Below are positions 8,773-17,953 of a stretch of DNA of 64,000 bases, piece after piece. Both the position numbers and the translations under genes were made by a program. The DNA is from Streptomyces sp. TSRI0281 (GTDB lineage Bacteria; Actinomycetota; Actinomycetes; Streptomycetales; Streptomycetaceae): positions 1 to 64,000 of the forward strand of contig NZ_LWLE01000012.1 in NCBI RefSeq assembly GCF_001905125.1. Direction: 5' to 3'. The notes under the pieces were generated by a model. That model saw nothing but the letters and a program-made list of their open reading frames with translations, searched no databases and had not been told where the DNA came from. How positions within the stretch are numbered: the first letter of the stretch is position 1; each line of letters opens with the position of its first letter.

Positions 8773-9612
8773 ATGAGCGTAACAAACTACGTACAGGACG
8801 ACCCCCCGACCGACTCCCAGGCCATGTACGGGACTGGGGCATCCACTGAGCAGCAGCCCAAGCCACGGAACCCCGAGCTGGTCAAGTACGACGAGTTTGC
8901 CGACCGGGTGCGGAGGCTGTGCCGGGAGTCGCCGGGGGCGCAGTCCGCGCTGCGGGCGGGGCTGGGCAGGCCGGTCACCGAAGTTCCCGCCCGTATGCAC
9001 GCGGCTTTGCTGCGGCCCGGTCTGATCCGAGAGGACCCCGAGGGCCGAGGCTACGCGGACAAGGAGCGTGCCTACTATGCGGTCGCCGCGCTCATCGCCG
9101 CCCGTCCGCGGGCCCAACGCCTGTCCGACGCCGCAGACGCGAACGCGGCGGAACTCGGCGCGAGAGGATCCCTGCTGGGAGACGGATACTCCGGTGCGGT
9201 CACTGCGGTCACTGCGGATGATCACGGCGAGGGCACCGCCCTCGCCCCGCACAAGTCCGGTGTGGACGGAGCCAGTACGGTGTTCCGTCCACGCGGAACC
9301 AGCCTCGGCGAAAGCTTCGCGGACGCTGTTGGCCGGCGCAGCCCCGACCAGTTCAAGTCGGGCGCAGCCGAGTCACGGCTGCACTTGCTCGTGCGCCAGG
9401 ACCTCGACGGCGCCCACCGGATGCTGCCCAGTGTTTTCCGCTGGCTGGGATCGTCCGGCGTCACGCCGGACTACGCCTGCCTGCTGCGGGACCTCACCGG
9501 ATGGCGTTACGGACACGACATGGTCGCCACCCGCTGGCTCCAGGCGTTCTACCGGTCGTTGCGCCGCCAGGAGGCGGCGGCAGAGGAACGACCTCCAGTC
9601 CCCGGCACGTAG
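8773..9612 (+). CDS. cse2: Cascade small subunit Cse2 (CasB)
   Basis: A 279-residue small subunit; two copies in Cascade stabilise the crRNA and the displaced DNA strand. Family features include LRAGLGRPV, the ERAYYAVAALIA helix and the C-terminal RLHLLVRQDLDG..LLRDLTGWRY..WLQAFYR block. It is longer than E. coli CasB (about 160): about 40 extra residues at the N-terminus and a Gly/Ala-rich insertion near residues 120-170 account for this. The ATG at 8773 follows CGGAAG; an upstream in-frame ATG at 8738 and GTG at 8710 have poorer sites. It lies 120 bases after cse1, a looser spacing than the downstream genes. Confidence 0.93.
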   Translation: MSVTNYVQDDPPTDSQAMYGTGASTEQQPKPRNPELVKYDEFADRVRRLCRESPGAQSALRAGLGRPVTEVPARMHAALLRPGLIREDPEGRGYADKERAYYAVAALIAARPRAQRLSDAADANAAELGARGSLLGDGYSGAVTAVTADDHGEGTALAPHKSGVDGASTVFRPRGTSLGESFADAVGRRSPDQFKSGAAESRLHLLVRQDLDGAHRMLPSVFRWLGSSGVTPDYACLLRDLTGWRYGHDMVATRWLQAFYRSLRRQEAAAEERPPVPGT

Positions 9613-9740
9613 CACCGGCCATCACGATGGCCCCTCTGCAACTCCACGTGCTGACGCTGCCCCTGGCCTGCTCCCGCGCTCCTTAACGCGTACGCCTCGA
9701 CCCGTACGCCGTCTCCGCTCTCACCAGAAGGATTCCCGCG

Positions 9741-10955
9741 ATGCCCACCGCACCCGCCCCGGCGCCCCGCTTCCTGGACCTGCACGTCGTTCAGACCCTC
9801 CCCTACAACAACGTCAACCGCGACGACCTCGGCTCGCCCAAGTCACTGACCTTCGGCGGCACCACCCGTACCCGCGTATCCAGCCAGGCGTGGAAGCGTC
9901 CAGTGCGCCTGGCCGTGGAGGAGGCCATCGGCGAGAAGGCGCTGCGCACCCGGCGGCTGCCCGAGCAGGTCTTCCGGGAGCTGGTCAAGCGGGGATGGCC
10001 GGAGGACCTGGCCGCGCTGGCGGGCGCGCAGATCATTCGCTCGACAGAGACCAAACTCGCCCTGGAGAAGGGCGACCGCACCACCGCGTCCCTGCTGTTC
10101 CTGCCCGACAGCGCCGCGCCCGCTCTCGCGGACATCGCCGAAAAGCACCGGGAGTCACTGGCCAATGCCCTGGGCAAAGCTGCCGCGACCAAGCCGCTGC
10201 TGCCCAAGGACGCCGTCCACGAGATCCTGCGCTCCCGTAACGGGTCCATCGCGCTGTTCGGCCGGATGCTCGCGGAAATCCCCGGAGCGGGTGTCGACGG
10301 CGCGGTGCAGGTGGCGCACGCGTTCACCACGCACACCACCTCCGTACAGGCCGACTTCTTCACCGCGGTGGACGACGTCAACCAGTGGGCCGAGGACGCG
10401 GGCAGCGCACACATGAACACCGGCGAGTTCAGCACCGGTGTCTACTACCGCTACGCCACCCTCGACCTGCGCGACCTCGCCTCGAACGTAGCCTCCCTGA
10501 CCAGCCCGCAAGACCGCCCCGCCGCACCGCCGACCGAACACGACGCGGCGTATCTCCGCGACTCCGGCACCCTGCGCGACCTCGCCACTGCCTTCGCCAC
10601 CGCGTTCATCGGGACCGTGCCCGGCGCGAAGAAGACGTCCACAGCGCCGCACACCCACCCGGACCTGGTCCATGTCGCGGTGCGACCCGACCGGCCGCTG
10701 TCCCTGGCCGCCGCGTTCGAGGAGCCGGTACGGGCCAGGGAGCACGGCTGGGGAGGGCCGTCCCGACAGGCGCTGAGCGAGTACGCGGCCCGTATCAACC
10801 GACTGTTGGGCACCGGCGAACTCCCCTACGCCGCTCATGCGGGCCTGGACGAGAAGCCGCTGCCCGGCCTGGGCGCTGTGGCCGCCTCCTACCCCGAACT
10901 GATCGCCGGCGCGGTCGACGCCGCCTACCCTGCCGACAAGGCGGCCAGCGCGTGA
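9741..10955 (+). CDS. cas7e: Cascade backbone subunit Cas7 (Cse4, CasC)
   Basis: A 404-residue backbone protein; six copies coat the crRNA spacer in type I-E Cascade. The N-terminus has the family signature FLDLHVVQTLPYNNVNRDD..KSLTFGGTTRTRVSSQAWKR, where the RVSSQ-WKR segment is strongly conserved. AGAAGGA precedes the ATG. An inverted repeat GGCCAT/ATGGCC (9617-9632) lies in the 128-base gap after cse2. The stop overlaps the cas5 GTG by 4 bases (GTGA), so the two are translationally coupled. Confidence 0.96.
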   Translation: MPTAPAPAPRFLDLHVVQTLPYNNVNRDDLGSPKSLTFGGTTRTRVSSQAWKRPVRLAVEEAIGEKALRTRRLPEQVFRELVKRGWPEDLAALAGAQIIRSTETKLALEKGDRTTASLLFLPDSAAPALADIAEKHRESLANALGKAAATKPLLPKDAVHEILRSRNGSIALFGRMLAEIPGAGVDGAVQVAHAFTTHTTSVQADFFTAVDDVNQWAEDAGSAHMNTGEFSTGVYYRYATLDLRDLASNVASLTSPQDRPAAPPTEHDAAYLRDSGTLRDLATAFATAFIGTVPGAKKTSTAPHTHPDLVHVAVRPDRPLSLAAAFEEPVRAREHGWGGPSRQALSEYAARINRLLGTGELPYAAHAGLDEKPLPGLGAVAASYPELIAGAVDAAYPADKAASA

Positions 10956-11797
10956 CCGGGTTCCTCCTCCACCTTGCCGCGCCCCTGCAGTCATGGGGCG
11001 AGCACAGCGCCTTCACTCACCGCGACACCGCCCCTCACCCGACCCGCTCCGGACTGATCGGCCTGCTCGCCTCTGCCCTGGGCATCCCCCGTGCCCAGGC
11101 CATCGCGGACGGAGAGGACCGCGAGGCGCTGTTCGCCCGGCTCACCCAGGTCCGCTTCACGGTACGTGTGGACCGCCCCGGCACGGTTATGGGCGACTTC
11201 CACACGGTCGGGGGCGGCTACCCCCAGCACTTGACCGTACCCACCGCGAAGGGTGCCCGCCGCAGTGCGCACGGGGCAACCATCGTCTCCACCCGCCACT
11301 ACCTGTCCGACGCCGCGTTCACCGTCGCGGCCGATTTCACCGACGGGAGCCTCGCCCAACGCTGCGTCGATGCCGTGGCCGCACCACGCTGGCCGCTCCA
11401 CCTCGGTCGCCGATCCTGCCCTCCCGGCGCCTTGCTGCTGCTCGGCGTCGACCTCGCGGACCCGGCCGCCGAGCTGAGCCGAGTTCCGCTGGCCCGGCGC
11501 CCCCCACACACGCCACCGCCGTCAGGCACGGTGGACGTCCGATTTACCAGCGACCAGCCCTTCCCGACCCACGCGGACCCGGTGAGTTCCGCACAGCCGG
11601 ACGGCCCGCCGACGCCCGCCACGGTGACCGTGCTCAACGATGAACCGGTCCGTCTCACCGCTCGCGACCGCGTCTACCGGGCACGGCCCGCCCACAGCAC
11701 CACCCGGCCCCTGCCGGTAACACTCTGCTCCGGCTACGGCGCCGCCTACCTCGATGCCGTCACCGACTACCTGCGCCCGCAAGGAGCCACGTCATGA
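10952..11797 (+). CDS. cas5e: Cascade subunit Cas5 (type I-E, CasD)
   Basis: A 281-residue Cas5e, which binds the 5' handle of the crRNA and contacts Cse1. The N-terminal RAMP-fold signature FLLHLAAPLQSWGEHS..PTRSGLIGLLASALGI is clear. It starts with GTG inside the cas7 stop and ends in an ATGA overlap with cas6e. The length is slightly above the usual 220-250 because of a Pro-rich C-terminal section (ARRPPHTPPPSG). No sign of damage. Confidence 0.95.
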   Translation: MTGFLLHLAAPLQSWGEHSAFTHRDTAPHPTRSGLIGLLASALGIPRAQAIADGEDREALFARLTQVRFTVRVDRPGTVMGDFHTVGGGYPQHLTVPTAKGARRSAHGATIVSTRHYLSDAAFTVAADFTDGSLAQRCVDAVAAPRWPLHLGRRSCPPGALLLLGVDLADPAAELSRVPLARRPPHTPPPSGTVDVRFTSDQPFPTHADPVSSAQPDGPPTPATVTVLNDEPVRLTARDRVYRARPAHSTTRPLPVTLCSGYGAAYLDAVTDYLRPQGATS

Positions 11798-12582
11798 CGC
11801 CCACCGACACCGCGACGACAGCCGCCGTAATGGCCCAGTCGGCCGCCGATCCGGCCGGCGGAGGAGCGTGGCTGACCCGGCTGCTGCTCAACCCCCGCAA
11901 CCGCGCCGTCCAGCGCGACCTGCGCAACGTCTCCGACCTGCACCGCACCGTCATGACTCTTGTTCCAGACCACCTTGGCGAGGCTCCCCGAGCCCAGGCC
12001 GGAGTCCTCTTCCGGCTGGAGACCGACGGCGTGGGCGAGCCCGTCCTCCTGGTCCAAACCCGTACGCGTCCGTCCGCCGACCGGCTCCCCGCCGGCTACG
12101 CCCACGCCGAGGTCCGCTCCATGGGCACGCTGCTCGGCGCACTGTGCCCAGGGCTTCTTGTCCGCTACCGGCTCGCTGCCAACGCTGTGCGCCGCTGCGG
12201 CCCCAACAGCACCGCCGGCCGCTGGAAACAAGCCATCCCTCTGCACGGACCGGAAGCCGACCAGTGGTGGACCGACCGTGCCGCCACCGCCGGCCTGGCC
12301 CCGCGCACCTTGGTGTCCCGGTCCGCCGACACCGCCACCACCTGGCACACCACCACCTCGAACCTGGCCCCGGCACCTGCTCCATCGACTGCCCCCGGCA
12401 CAGGAGCCGGTGCCGGGAGCCGCGCCGACCGCCGCGTCGACCGGGCGGTCACCCTCTTCGAAGGAACCGCCCTGGTGACCGACCCCGCCGCGCTGCGCTC
12501 CGCCCTCCTGAGCGGTATCGGACGCAGCAAGTCCTACGGCTGCGGGCTGCTCAGCCTCGCACCCGCCACCCCATGGGCGTGA
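11794..12582 (+). CDS. cas6e: crRNA-processing endoribonuclease Cas6e (Cse3, CasE)
   Basis: A 262-residue Cas6e that cleaves the repeat hairpin of the array transcript and stays bound to the 3' handle. After about 24 extra N-terminal residues comes the family start WLTRLLLNPRNRAVQRDL, then VSDLHRTVM, whose His is the expected catalytic residue. The C-terminal glycine-rich RNA-binding motif GIGRSKSYGCGLLSL is intact. It overlaps cas5 (ATGA) and touches cas1 (TGATG). Confidence 0.95.
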   Translation: MTPTDTATTAAVMAQSAADPAGGGAWLTRLLLNPRNRAVQRDLRNVSDLHRTVMTLVPDHLGEAPRAQAGVLFRLETDGVGEPVLLVQTRTRPSADRLPAGYAHAEVRSMGTLLGALCPGLLVRYRLAANAVRRCGPNSTAGRWKQAIPLHGPEADQWWTDRAATAGLAPRTLVSRSADTATTWHTTTSNLAPAPAPSTAPGTGAGAGSRADRRVDRAVTLFEGTALVTDPAALRSALLSGIGRSKSYGCGLLSLAPATPWA

Positions 12583-13592
12583 TGCCGGCCATGACCTCCA
12601 ACCGCCGCGCCCACACTCCGACCTCCGCCCGCCGCCGCGTCGCCTCACCCACCCTGGCCATGCTTCCTCGCGTTGGCGACTCGCTGTCCTTCCTCTACGC
12701 CGACATCGTTCGCATCGTCCAGGACGACACCGGCGTCTGCGCCGAAACCACCAGCGACGACGGGGACATCACCCGCGTCTACCTGCCCACCGCCTCCCTC
12801 AGCTGCGTGCTGCTGGGCCCTGGCACTTCCATCACCCAGCCCGCGCTCGCGACGTTCGCCCGCCACGGCACCACCGTGGTCTGCACCGGCTCTGGCGGCG
12901 TGCGCTGCTACTCCGGCACCGTCCCCACTTCCCTCACCACCCGCTGGCTCGAACACCAGGTCCATCAGTGGAGCGACCCCGACCGCAGACTCGCGGTCGC
13001 GCGGCAGATGTACATGTCCCGCTTCCAGATCACAGTCCCCGCGGCCACCACCCTGGAGCAGCTACGCGGCATGGAGGGTCAGCGGATGAAGGCGCTGTAC
13101 AAGCTCCTCGCCCAGCAGCACCGCATCGGCCGCTTCCGCCGCGCCTACGACCCCGATTCCTGGGACACCCAGGACCCCGTCAATCTTGCCCTGTCCTCGG
13201 CCAGCACCTGCCTGTACGGAATTGTGCACTCCGCCCTCGTCGCCCTCGGCTGCTCGCCCGCCCTCGGTTTCGTCCACCAAGGCACCCAATCAGCCTTCGT
13301 CTACGACATCGCCGATCTCTACAAAGCCGAACTCACCGTCCCCCTCGCCTTCTCCCTCCACGACTCACCCAACTCCGATGCCGCTGCCCGCCGCAGCTTC
13401 CGCGAACAGCTTCGCCTGTTCAAACTTTTGCCCCGCATCGTTGCCGATGTCCAGACCCTCCTCGCCCCCGACGAAGCCGAACCCCTCGCCGACGGCCACG
13501 CTGTCGAGATGGTCAACCTCTGGGATCCCACCACCGGATCTGTCCCCGCAGGCGTCAACTACGCCACTCAGGAGACCCCCGATGCTCCATGA
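12582..13592 (+). CDS. cas1: CRISPR integrase Cas1 (type I-E)
   Basis: The spacer integrase, working with Cas2. From the ATG overlapping the cas6e stop (TGATG) it has 336 residues; the ATG at 12591 (MTSNRRAHT) is an alternative. Metal ligands are in place: Glu in RGMEGQRMK near 165, His in GFVHQGTQ near 232, and Asp in DIADLYK near 242-245. The N-terminal beta domain contains LPRVGDSLSFLYAD. All catalytic residues are present, so adaptation should be possible, which fits the uniform main array. Confidence 0.96.
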   Translation: MPAMTSNRRAHTPTSARRRVASPTLAMLPRVGDSLSFLYADIVRIVQDDTGVCAETTSDDGDITRVYLPTASLSCVLLGPGTSITQPALATFARHGTTVVCTGSGGVRCYSGTVPTSLTTRWLEHQVHQWSDPDRRLAVARQMYMSRFQITVPAATTLEQLRGMEGQRMKALYKLLAQQHRIGRFRRAYDPDSWDTQDPVNLALSSASTCLYGIVHSALVALGCSPALGFVHQGTQSAFVYDIADLYKAELTVPLAFSLHDSPNSDAAARRSFREQLRLFKLLPRIVADVQTLLAPDEAEPLADGHAVEMVNLWDPTTGSVPAGVNYATQETPDAP

Positions 13593-13628
13593 CGGCACCA
13601 GTCATTCCACCGCAGAACCGGGCCTGCC

Positions 13629-13970
13629 ATGCCGACCATGACCGTCCTGGCCACCACCGCCGTCCCCGACCACGTACGCGGCGCCCTCACCCGCTGGATG
13701 ATCGAACCCACTCCCGGCCTCTACGTCGGAACCCTCTCCGGCCGCGTCCGCAACGAACTCTGGGCCGTTGTCGCCGCATCCATCGGTCCCGGCGCTGCCG
13801 TCCTCCTCCACCCAGAAGCCAACGAACAAGGCTTCGCCATCCTCACCGCCGGCGAGCGCCGTCGCACTCCCATCGACTTCGACGGGCTCGCCCTCATCGC
13901 CTTCCGGCCCCGAGACGAACAGGCCCCGCCCCTGGGAACGGCCGAGCGCAACCCATTGGCAGCCGACTGA
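13629..13970 (+). CDS. cas2: Cas2 (type I-E)
   Basis: A 113-residue structural partner of Cas1 in the adaptation complex. TVLATTAVPDHVRGALTRWM matches the start of the Cas2e ferredoxin-like fold, and LYVGTLSGRVRNELW the next conserved part. ATG 13629 or 13638 are both possible; neither has a strong ribosome binding site. It lies 36 bases after cas1 and ends the cas operon. Confidence 0.93.
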   Translation: MPTMTVLATTAVPDHVRGALTRWMIEPTPGLYVGTLSGRVRNELWAVVAASIGPGAAVLLHPEANEQGFAILTAGERRRTPIDFDGLALIAFRPRDEQAPPLGTAERNPLAAD

Positions 13971-14095
13971 GGAAGCGGCTGCATTTATGGACTGGAAACA
14001 ACCCGCACGGCGCATCAGGTACCGGTGCTGCCAGTAGACCGAACGCCGGACCACACCACCATCTCTGATCTCTTCAGCGTCCCGTGATCGCACCT

Positions 14096-14111
14096 GGGGC
14101 GAATCCGCCCC
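14096..14111. terminator. Short hairpin between convergent cas2 and gnd
   Basis: GGGGCG/CGCCCC around a 4-base loop sits between the ends of the cas operon and gnd, which point at each other. The stem is only 6 bp and there is no T tract, so the call rests mostly on position. Confidence 0.35.
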
Positions 14112-14135
14112 GTCACCAGTTGCTGTGGGTGCCGG

Positions 14136-15575
14136 TCAGCGTTCGACTTCGGTTCTGTCGTCGCCCCAGAGGGTGTGGAAGGCGCCATCGCGGTCGATGC
14201 GGTGGTAGGTGTGTGCGCCGAAGTAGTCGCGCTGGCCCTGGGTGAGGGCAGCGGGGAGGCGTTCGGCGCGCAGGGAGTCGTAGTAGGCCAGGGTGGCGGC
14301 GAAGGCGGGGGTGGGGACGCCCTGGGTGACGGCGGTGGCGATCACGGTGCGCCAGTCGTTCTGTGCGGCGGCGATCTCCTGGGCGAAGCTCTCGTCGGAG
14401 AGGAGGCTCGGCATCCGAGGCCGGGTTTCGTAGGCGCTGGTGATTCTGTCGAGGAACGCGGCCCGGATGATGCATCCGCCGCGCCAGATCGCGGCGACCT
14501 CGCCGAGGTCGATGTTCCATTCGTATTGCTCGCTGCCGGCCGCGATCTCGTGGAAGCCCTGGGTGTAGGCGACGATCTTCGAGGCATACAGTGCCTGCTC
14601 GACCTGGGCGGCGAATGCCGCCGCCTCGTCCTCGCCGAGCTTGCGGGCGGTCGGTCCGGCGAGGTGGCGTGAGGCATCACGGAGAGCGGCGTGGCCGGAG
14701 ACGGAGCGGGCGAAGACCGCCTCGGCGATCCCGGAGACCGGTACGCCGAGGTCGAGCGCGATCTGTACCGTCCAGCGGCCGGTGCCCTTCTGCTCGGCCC
14801 GGTCCTGCACGATGTCGACGAAGGGCCTGCCGGTGGCCGCGTCGGTGTGGGCGAGGACCTCCGCCGTGATCTCGATCAGATACGAGTCGAGGCGCCCCGT
14901 GTTCCAGCTGCGGAACGTCTCGGCGATCCGCGTGGGGGAGTAGCCCGCGACGGCCCGCAGCAGGTCGTACGCCTCGGCGATCAGCTGCATGTCGGCGTAC
15001 TCGATGCCGTTGTGGACCATCTTCACGAAGTGCCCGGCACCGTCCGGTCCGATGTGGGTGGTGCAGGGCGTGCCGTCCTCGGCCTTCGCGGCGATCTTCT
15101 CCAGCATCGGCCCCAGCGACTCGTACGACTCGGCGGAGCCGCCGGGCATGATGCTCGGCCCGTTCAGCGCGCCTTCCTCACCGCCGGAGATCCCCGCTCC
15201 GACGAAGTGGATCCCGCGCTCGCGCAGCTCCTTCTCGCGCCGTCGGGTGTCCTCGAAGTGGGCGTTGCCGCCGTCGATGACGATGTCGCCCTCGTCCAGC
15301 AGCGGAGCGAACTCCTGGATCACCGCGTCGGTGGGATCCCCGGCCTTCACCATGATCACCAGGCGGCGGGGGCGCTCCAGGGCGGCGACGAACTCCTTCG
15401 GCGTCCGCGCGGCGACGAAGGTGCCCTCATCGCCGAACTCCTCGATCAGGGCGTCCGTCTTCGCGGTGGTGCGATTGTGCACGGCAACGGTGAAGCCGTT
15501 GCGCGCGAAGTTCCGGGCGAGGTTGCGGCCCATCACCGCGAGCCCTGTGACGCCGATCTGCGCAGTGCCGCTCAT
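14136..15575 (-). CDS. gnd: 6-phosphogluconate dehydrogenase, decarboxylating
   Basis: A 479-residue cytoplasmic enzyme of the oxidative pentose phosphate pathway: 6-phosphogluconate + NADP to ribulose 5-phosphate + CO2 + NADPH. The N-terminal Rossmann segment is IGVTGLAVMGRNLARN with NRTTAKTD after strand 2. The substrate signature is VGAGISGGEEGALNGPS, and the catalytic Lys/Asn region is HFVKMVHNGIEYADMQ. The length matches the long dimeric type (about 470-480). AGGAGCACACAG precedes ATG 15575. It is monocistronic and convergent with cas2. Confidence 0.97.
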   Translation of the reverse strand: MSGTAQIGVTGLAVMGRNLARNFARNGFTVAVHNRTTAKTDALIEEFGDEGTFVAARTPKEFVAALERPRRLVIMVKAGDPTDAVIQEFAPLLDEGDIVIDGGNAHFEDTRRREKELRERGIHFVGAGISGGEEGALNGPSIMPGGSAESYESLGPMLEKIAAKAEDGTPCTTHIGPDGAGHFVKMVHNGIEYADMQLIAEAYDLLRAVAGYSPTRIAETFRSWNTGRLDSYLIEITAEVLAHTDAATGRPFVDIVQDRAEQKGTGRWTVQIALDLGVPVSGIAEAVFARSVSGHAALRDASRHLAGPTARKLGEDEAAAFAAQVEQALYASKIVAYTQGFHEIAAGSEQYEWNIDLGEVAAIWRGGCIIRAAFLDRITSAYETRPRMPSLLSDESFAQEIAAAQNDWRTVIATAVTQGVPTPAFAATLAYYDSLRAERLPAALTQGQRDYFGAHTYHRIDRDGAFHTLWGDDRTEVER

Positions 15576-15670
15576 CTGTGTGCTCCTGCAAATCTTGGGG
15601 ATATCGGGATGGATCCAGTATGGACAGGGGCCGGGCGGACAGCGCGTTCAGCGGGTACCCGCGCCCGCCC

Positions 15671-16186
15671 TCACGGCGCCGGTGAGGCGGCCGTGCCCTC
15701 GCCGGCGGGGAGCGGCCCCACGCCGGGCACGCCGTCGTCCTCGTCGTCCGGGATCACATGCATGGCCGCTTCCTCGGCCGATGCCGCCGCACCGTCGATC
15801 CCGACGTCCTGCGCGGTCAGGGTGGACGGCACGCTGCCGTCCGCCTGCTGGGTGAGGCGCCCCGCGCGGCCGGTGCCCACCTCGGTGTCCCAGAGCTCGC
15901 CGTCCCCGTCGGACAGGTCACCGGGACCGTCGTCGGTGGAGCCGGAGATCTCGGGGAGCTCCCTGGTCAGACGGCTGTCGAGGGATTCTCCGGAGTGCTG
16001 CTCGGCCGCCGTCGTGCCTTGGCCCTCGACCGCCCACGGACGGTCGGGCGGTGAGTACCCCTCGTCCAGGACATCGGTGACTCCGGAGGTGTCCAGGGTG
16101 TCCTCGGCATCGAGCAGGTCGGCGGGGTCGGAGGCTTCCGGCTCCTGGGGCTGGTAGACGTCGTCCCCCCGGTCGGTGTCGGTCAT
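15671..16186 (-). CDS. DUF5709-family acidic protein
   Basis: A 171-residue, very acidic protein without signal peptide or membrane segment. The conserved-looking parts are VYQPQEPEASDPADLLDAED, LDEGYSPPDRPWAVEG and SLDSRLTRELPE, which I associate with the actinobacterial DUF5709 family; the function is unknown. AGAAAGGACACACC gives a good ribosome binding site. It is separated from gnd by 95 bases and may be co-transcribed with it. Confidence 0.8.
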   Translation of the reverse strand: MTDTDRGDDVYQPQEPEASDPADLLDAEDTLDTSGVTDVLDEGYSPPDRPWAVEGQGTTAAEQHSGESLDSRLTRELPEISGSTDDGPGDLSDGDGELWDTEVGTGRAGRLTQQADGSVPSTLTAQDVGIDGAAASAEEAAMHVIPDDEDDGVPGVGPLPAGEGTAASPAP

Positions 16187-16411
16187 GGTGTGTCCTTTCT
16201 GCCCGCCGTCACCACCTTCGGCGGTGCGGACAGCTTGATGCCGAACAGCGCGAGAGCTCTACCGTCCCCTCTACGCAATTCCACTCCGGTCGGGCCGCCG
16301 CCGCAAAGGGAAGATCAGCACCCGGCCCGCCCGCGGTGGGGCACCCGTCCCTTCCTCCGCAGCTCAGGGCCCCGGCCTCGACCGGGCGGGCACCCTCTAG
16401 GGTTGCCACCC

Positions 16412-17401
16412 ATGTGGTCAGGACATCAGTCGCCCGGGGGCGATCACCATCCGTCGGACCCGCCGCAGCCGCGACAGGGGCAGCCGAATCCGTATCAGCA
16501 GGGGCCGGATCCGTATCAGCAGGAACAGCAGTCTCACGGCAGGCCAGAACAGGTCCCGTGGGCGATGCCGACCGTACCGTCGGGCAGCCCGGCACAGCAG
16601 CCGCCGCCCGCGCCCGGCGGCGGCGGGAAGAGCGCGGTCATCGCCGTGATCGCGGCCACCGCCGTCGTCATTGCCACCGGGGTGACCGGATTCCTCCTCC
16701 TGGGCAAGGACGGGGACGACGGCAAGGAGGCGTCACCCGGACCGGCGGCGTCGACGTCGGCGTCCGCGTCACCTGCGGACGGAGCGCGCGGCGCCGACGG
16801 ACCGGTCCCCGTCGTGCCCGGCTGGAAGGTGGTGGTGAACCCCAAGCGCGGCATCGCCTTCGACGTGCCCGTGCAGTGGTCGCTCAAGGCGGTCGACTGG
16901 GCCAGTTACGTCGCCGAGGACAGCGACCCCGAAGAGACACCGCTGGTGGGCTTCTCGGCCCCCGCGATGCTCAAGGAGAAGTGGTGCCGGTCCGACGAGG
17001 ACAAGAACGGCACCGAGGAGAACACCCCCCTGGCCACCGCGGGTTCCCGGGGGGAGAGCGAGGCGCGGAGCACCGAGGAAGCCGCCCGGAACAACGCGGA
17101 GCTGTGGGTCTACGGGGGCTACGCCCAGCCGGACAGGGACAGGGTGACAACCGGTGCCGCCCGGCCGTACACGACGAAGTCGGGCATCTCCGGCAGTGTG
17201 GCGACGGCCACGTCGTCCGGTGCGGTGCGGACGGGCCGGTGCGACAACGACGGAAAGGCGACGGCCTTCGCTTTCAGGAACGCGAAGGGGGAGATCGTCT
17301 CCTGGACCTTCGTCGGGGTGCGAGGGGTCGGGGACGAGGTGCCCGAGTCGACGGTGCGAAAGATCCTCGGCACGGTCCGGCTGATGGGTGACGCCTCCTG
17401 A
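16412..17401 (+). CDS. Membrane-anchored protein with Pro/Gln-rich cytoplasmic N-terminus
   Basis: A 329-residue protein with about 70 Pro/Gln/Gly-rich residues, one membrane helix (SAVIAVIAATAVVIATGVTG) near 73-97, then an extracytoplasmic domain containing WKVVVNPKRGIAFDVPVQW and a C-terminal half that may form a PsbP/Mog1-like fold. The function is unknown. ATG 16412 is chosen because upstream sequence is non-coding in character; a TAGGGT about 9 bases upstream could be a -10, so the mRNA may be nearly leaderless. An imperfect tandem repeat (CTCCTGAACGC units) starts at its stop codon. Confidence 0.8.
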   Translation: MWSGHQSPGGDHHPSDPPQPRQGQPNPYQQGPDPYQQEQQSHGRPEQVPWAMPTVPSGSPAQQPPPAPGGGGKSAVIAVIAATAVVIATGVTGFLLLGKDGDDGKEASPGPAASTSASASPADGARGADGPVPVVPGWKVVVNPKRGIAFDVPVQWSLKAVDWASYVAEDSDPEETPLVGFSAPAMLKEKWCRSDEDKNGTEENTPLATAGSRGESEARSTEEAARNNAELWVYGGYAQPDRDRVTTGAARPYTTKSGISGSVATATSSGAVRTGRCDNDGKATAFAFRNAKGEIVSWTFVGVRGVGDEVPESTVRKILGTVRLMGDAS

Positions 17402-17953
17402 ACGGCTCCTGAACGCCTCCTGAACGCCTCCTGCGAAAGTGGGTGAAGCGGCCGACGTCGAAGAAGACCTCGACCCGCGGCGCGGTCCGCCCGGACACCC
17501 CGGCGGACCCGCGCCCGCCCTCCCCGCCGCACGTCCCGCGCGGGCTCGGCCGTGCCCGGCCGGACGTACACTCGGTCCATGGGTCGCACCGCTGATGTGA
17601 GGAAGTGCCTGCAAGAGGCCACCTCCGTGCTGCGCCCGGCCGCTGCCGCTCCGGCAGCTCCCGCAGCGGCGATCGCGCCCGCCGACGGTGCCCCCGGAAC
17701 GGGCCGCACCGCTCTGCACGGCCACGGTTAGCGATCTTCGGCGGTTCCTGTCCGGGGCACCGCCCCCGACCCGCTGTCCCTCCACGCCCCCGGCAGCGCC
17801 TCGGCCGGGCTGAACCGTCGCGCCCGGCGATCGCCGCGCGCGAGATCCACGTCACCGGCTCCACAGCATCACCGCAGCATTCGGCGTACCGCCCGTGCTG
17901 CTGCCCGGCGACGGCCGCACGACCGGGCCCGAGCCGACTTCGAAGGGATCAAC
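17402..17953. other. Long intergenic region before murE with 3'-end tandem repeats
   Basis: This 552-base stretch opens with about three imperfect copies of CCTCCTGAACG continuing from the end of the preceding gene (to about 17433). Apart from the small candidate frame at 17579, I see no supportable gene. The murE promoter must lie within it, but I cannot place it. Confidence 0.4.
17579..17731 (+). CDS. Candidate 50-residue Ala-rich peptide
   Basis: ATG 17579 to TAG 17731 encodes a short protein starting MGRTADVRKCLQEATSVLRP and continuing Ala/Pro-rich. A TACACT hexamer lies 7 bases before the ATG and would suit a leaderless transcript, but no -35 is clear and there is no ribosome binding site. 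Its composition is ordinary for this GC content. It may be chance. Confidence 0.22.
   Translation: MGRTADVRKCLQEATSVLRPAAAAPAAPAAAIAPADGAPGTGRTALHGHG

Noticed and set aside
14035..14065. CGGACCACACCACC after cas2 as the start of a second CRISPR array
   Set aside because: Only the first 8 bases match the repeat, there is no second unit at 61 bases, and no palindrome.
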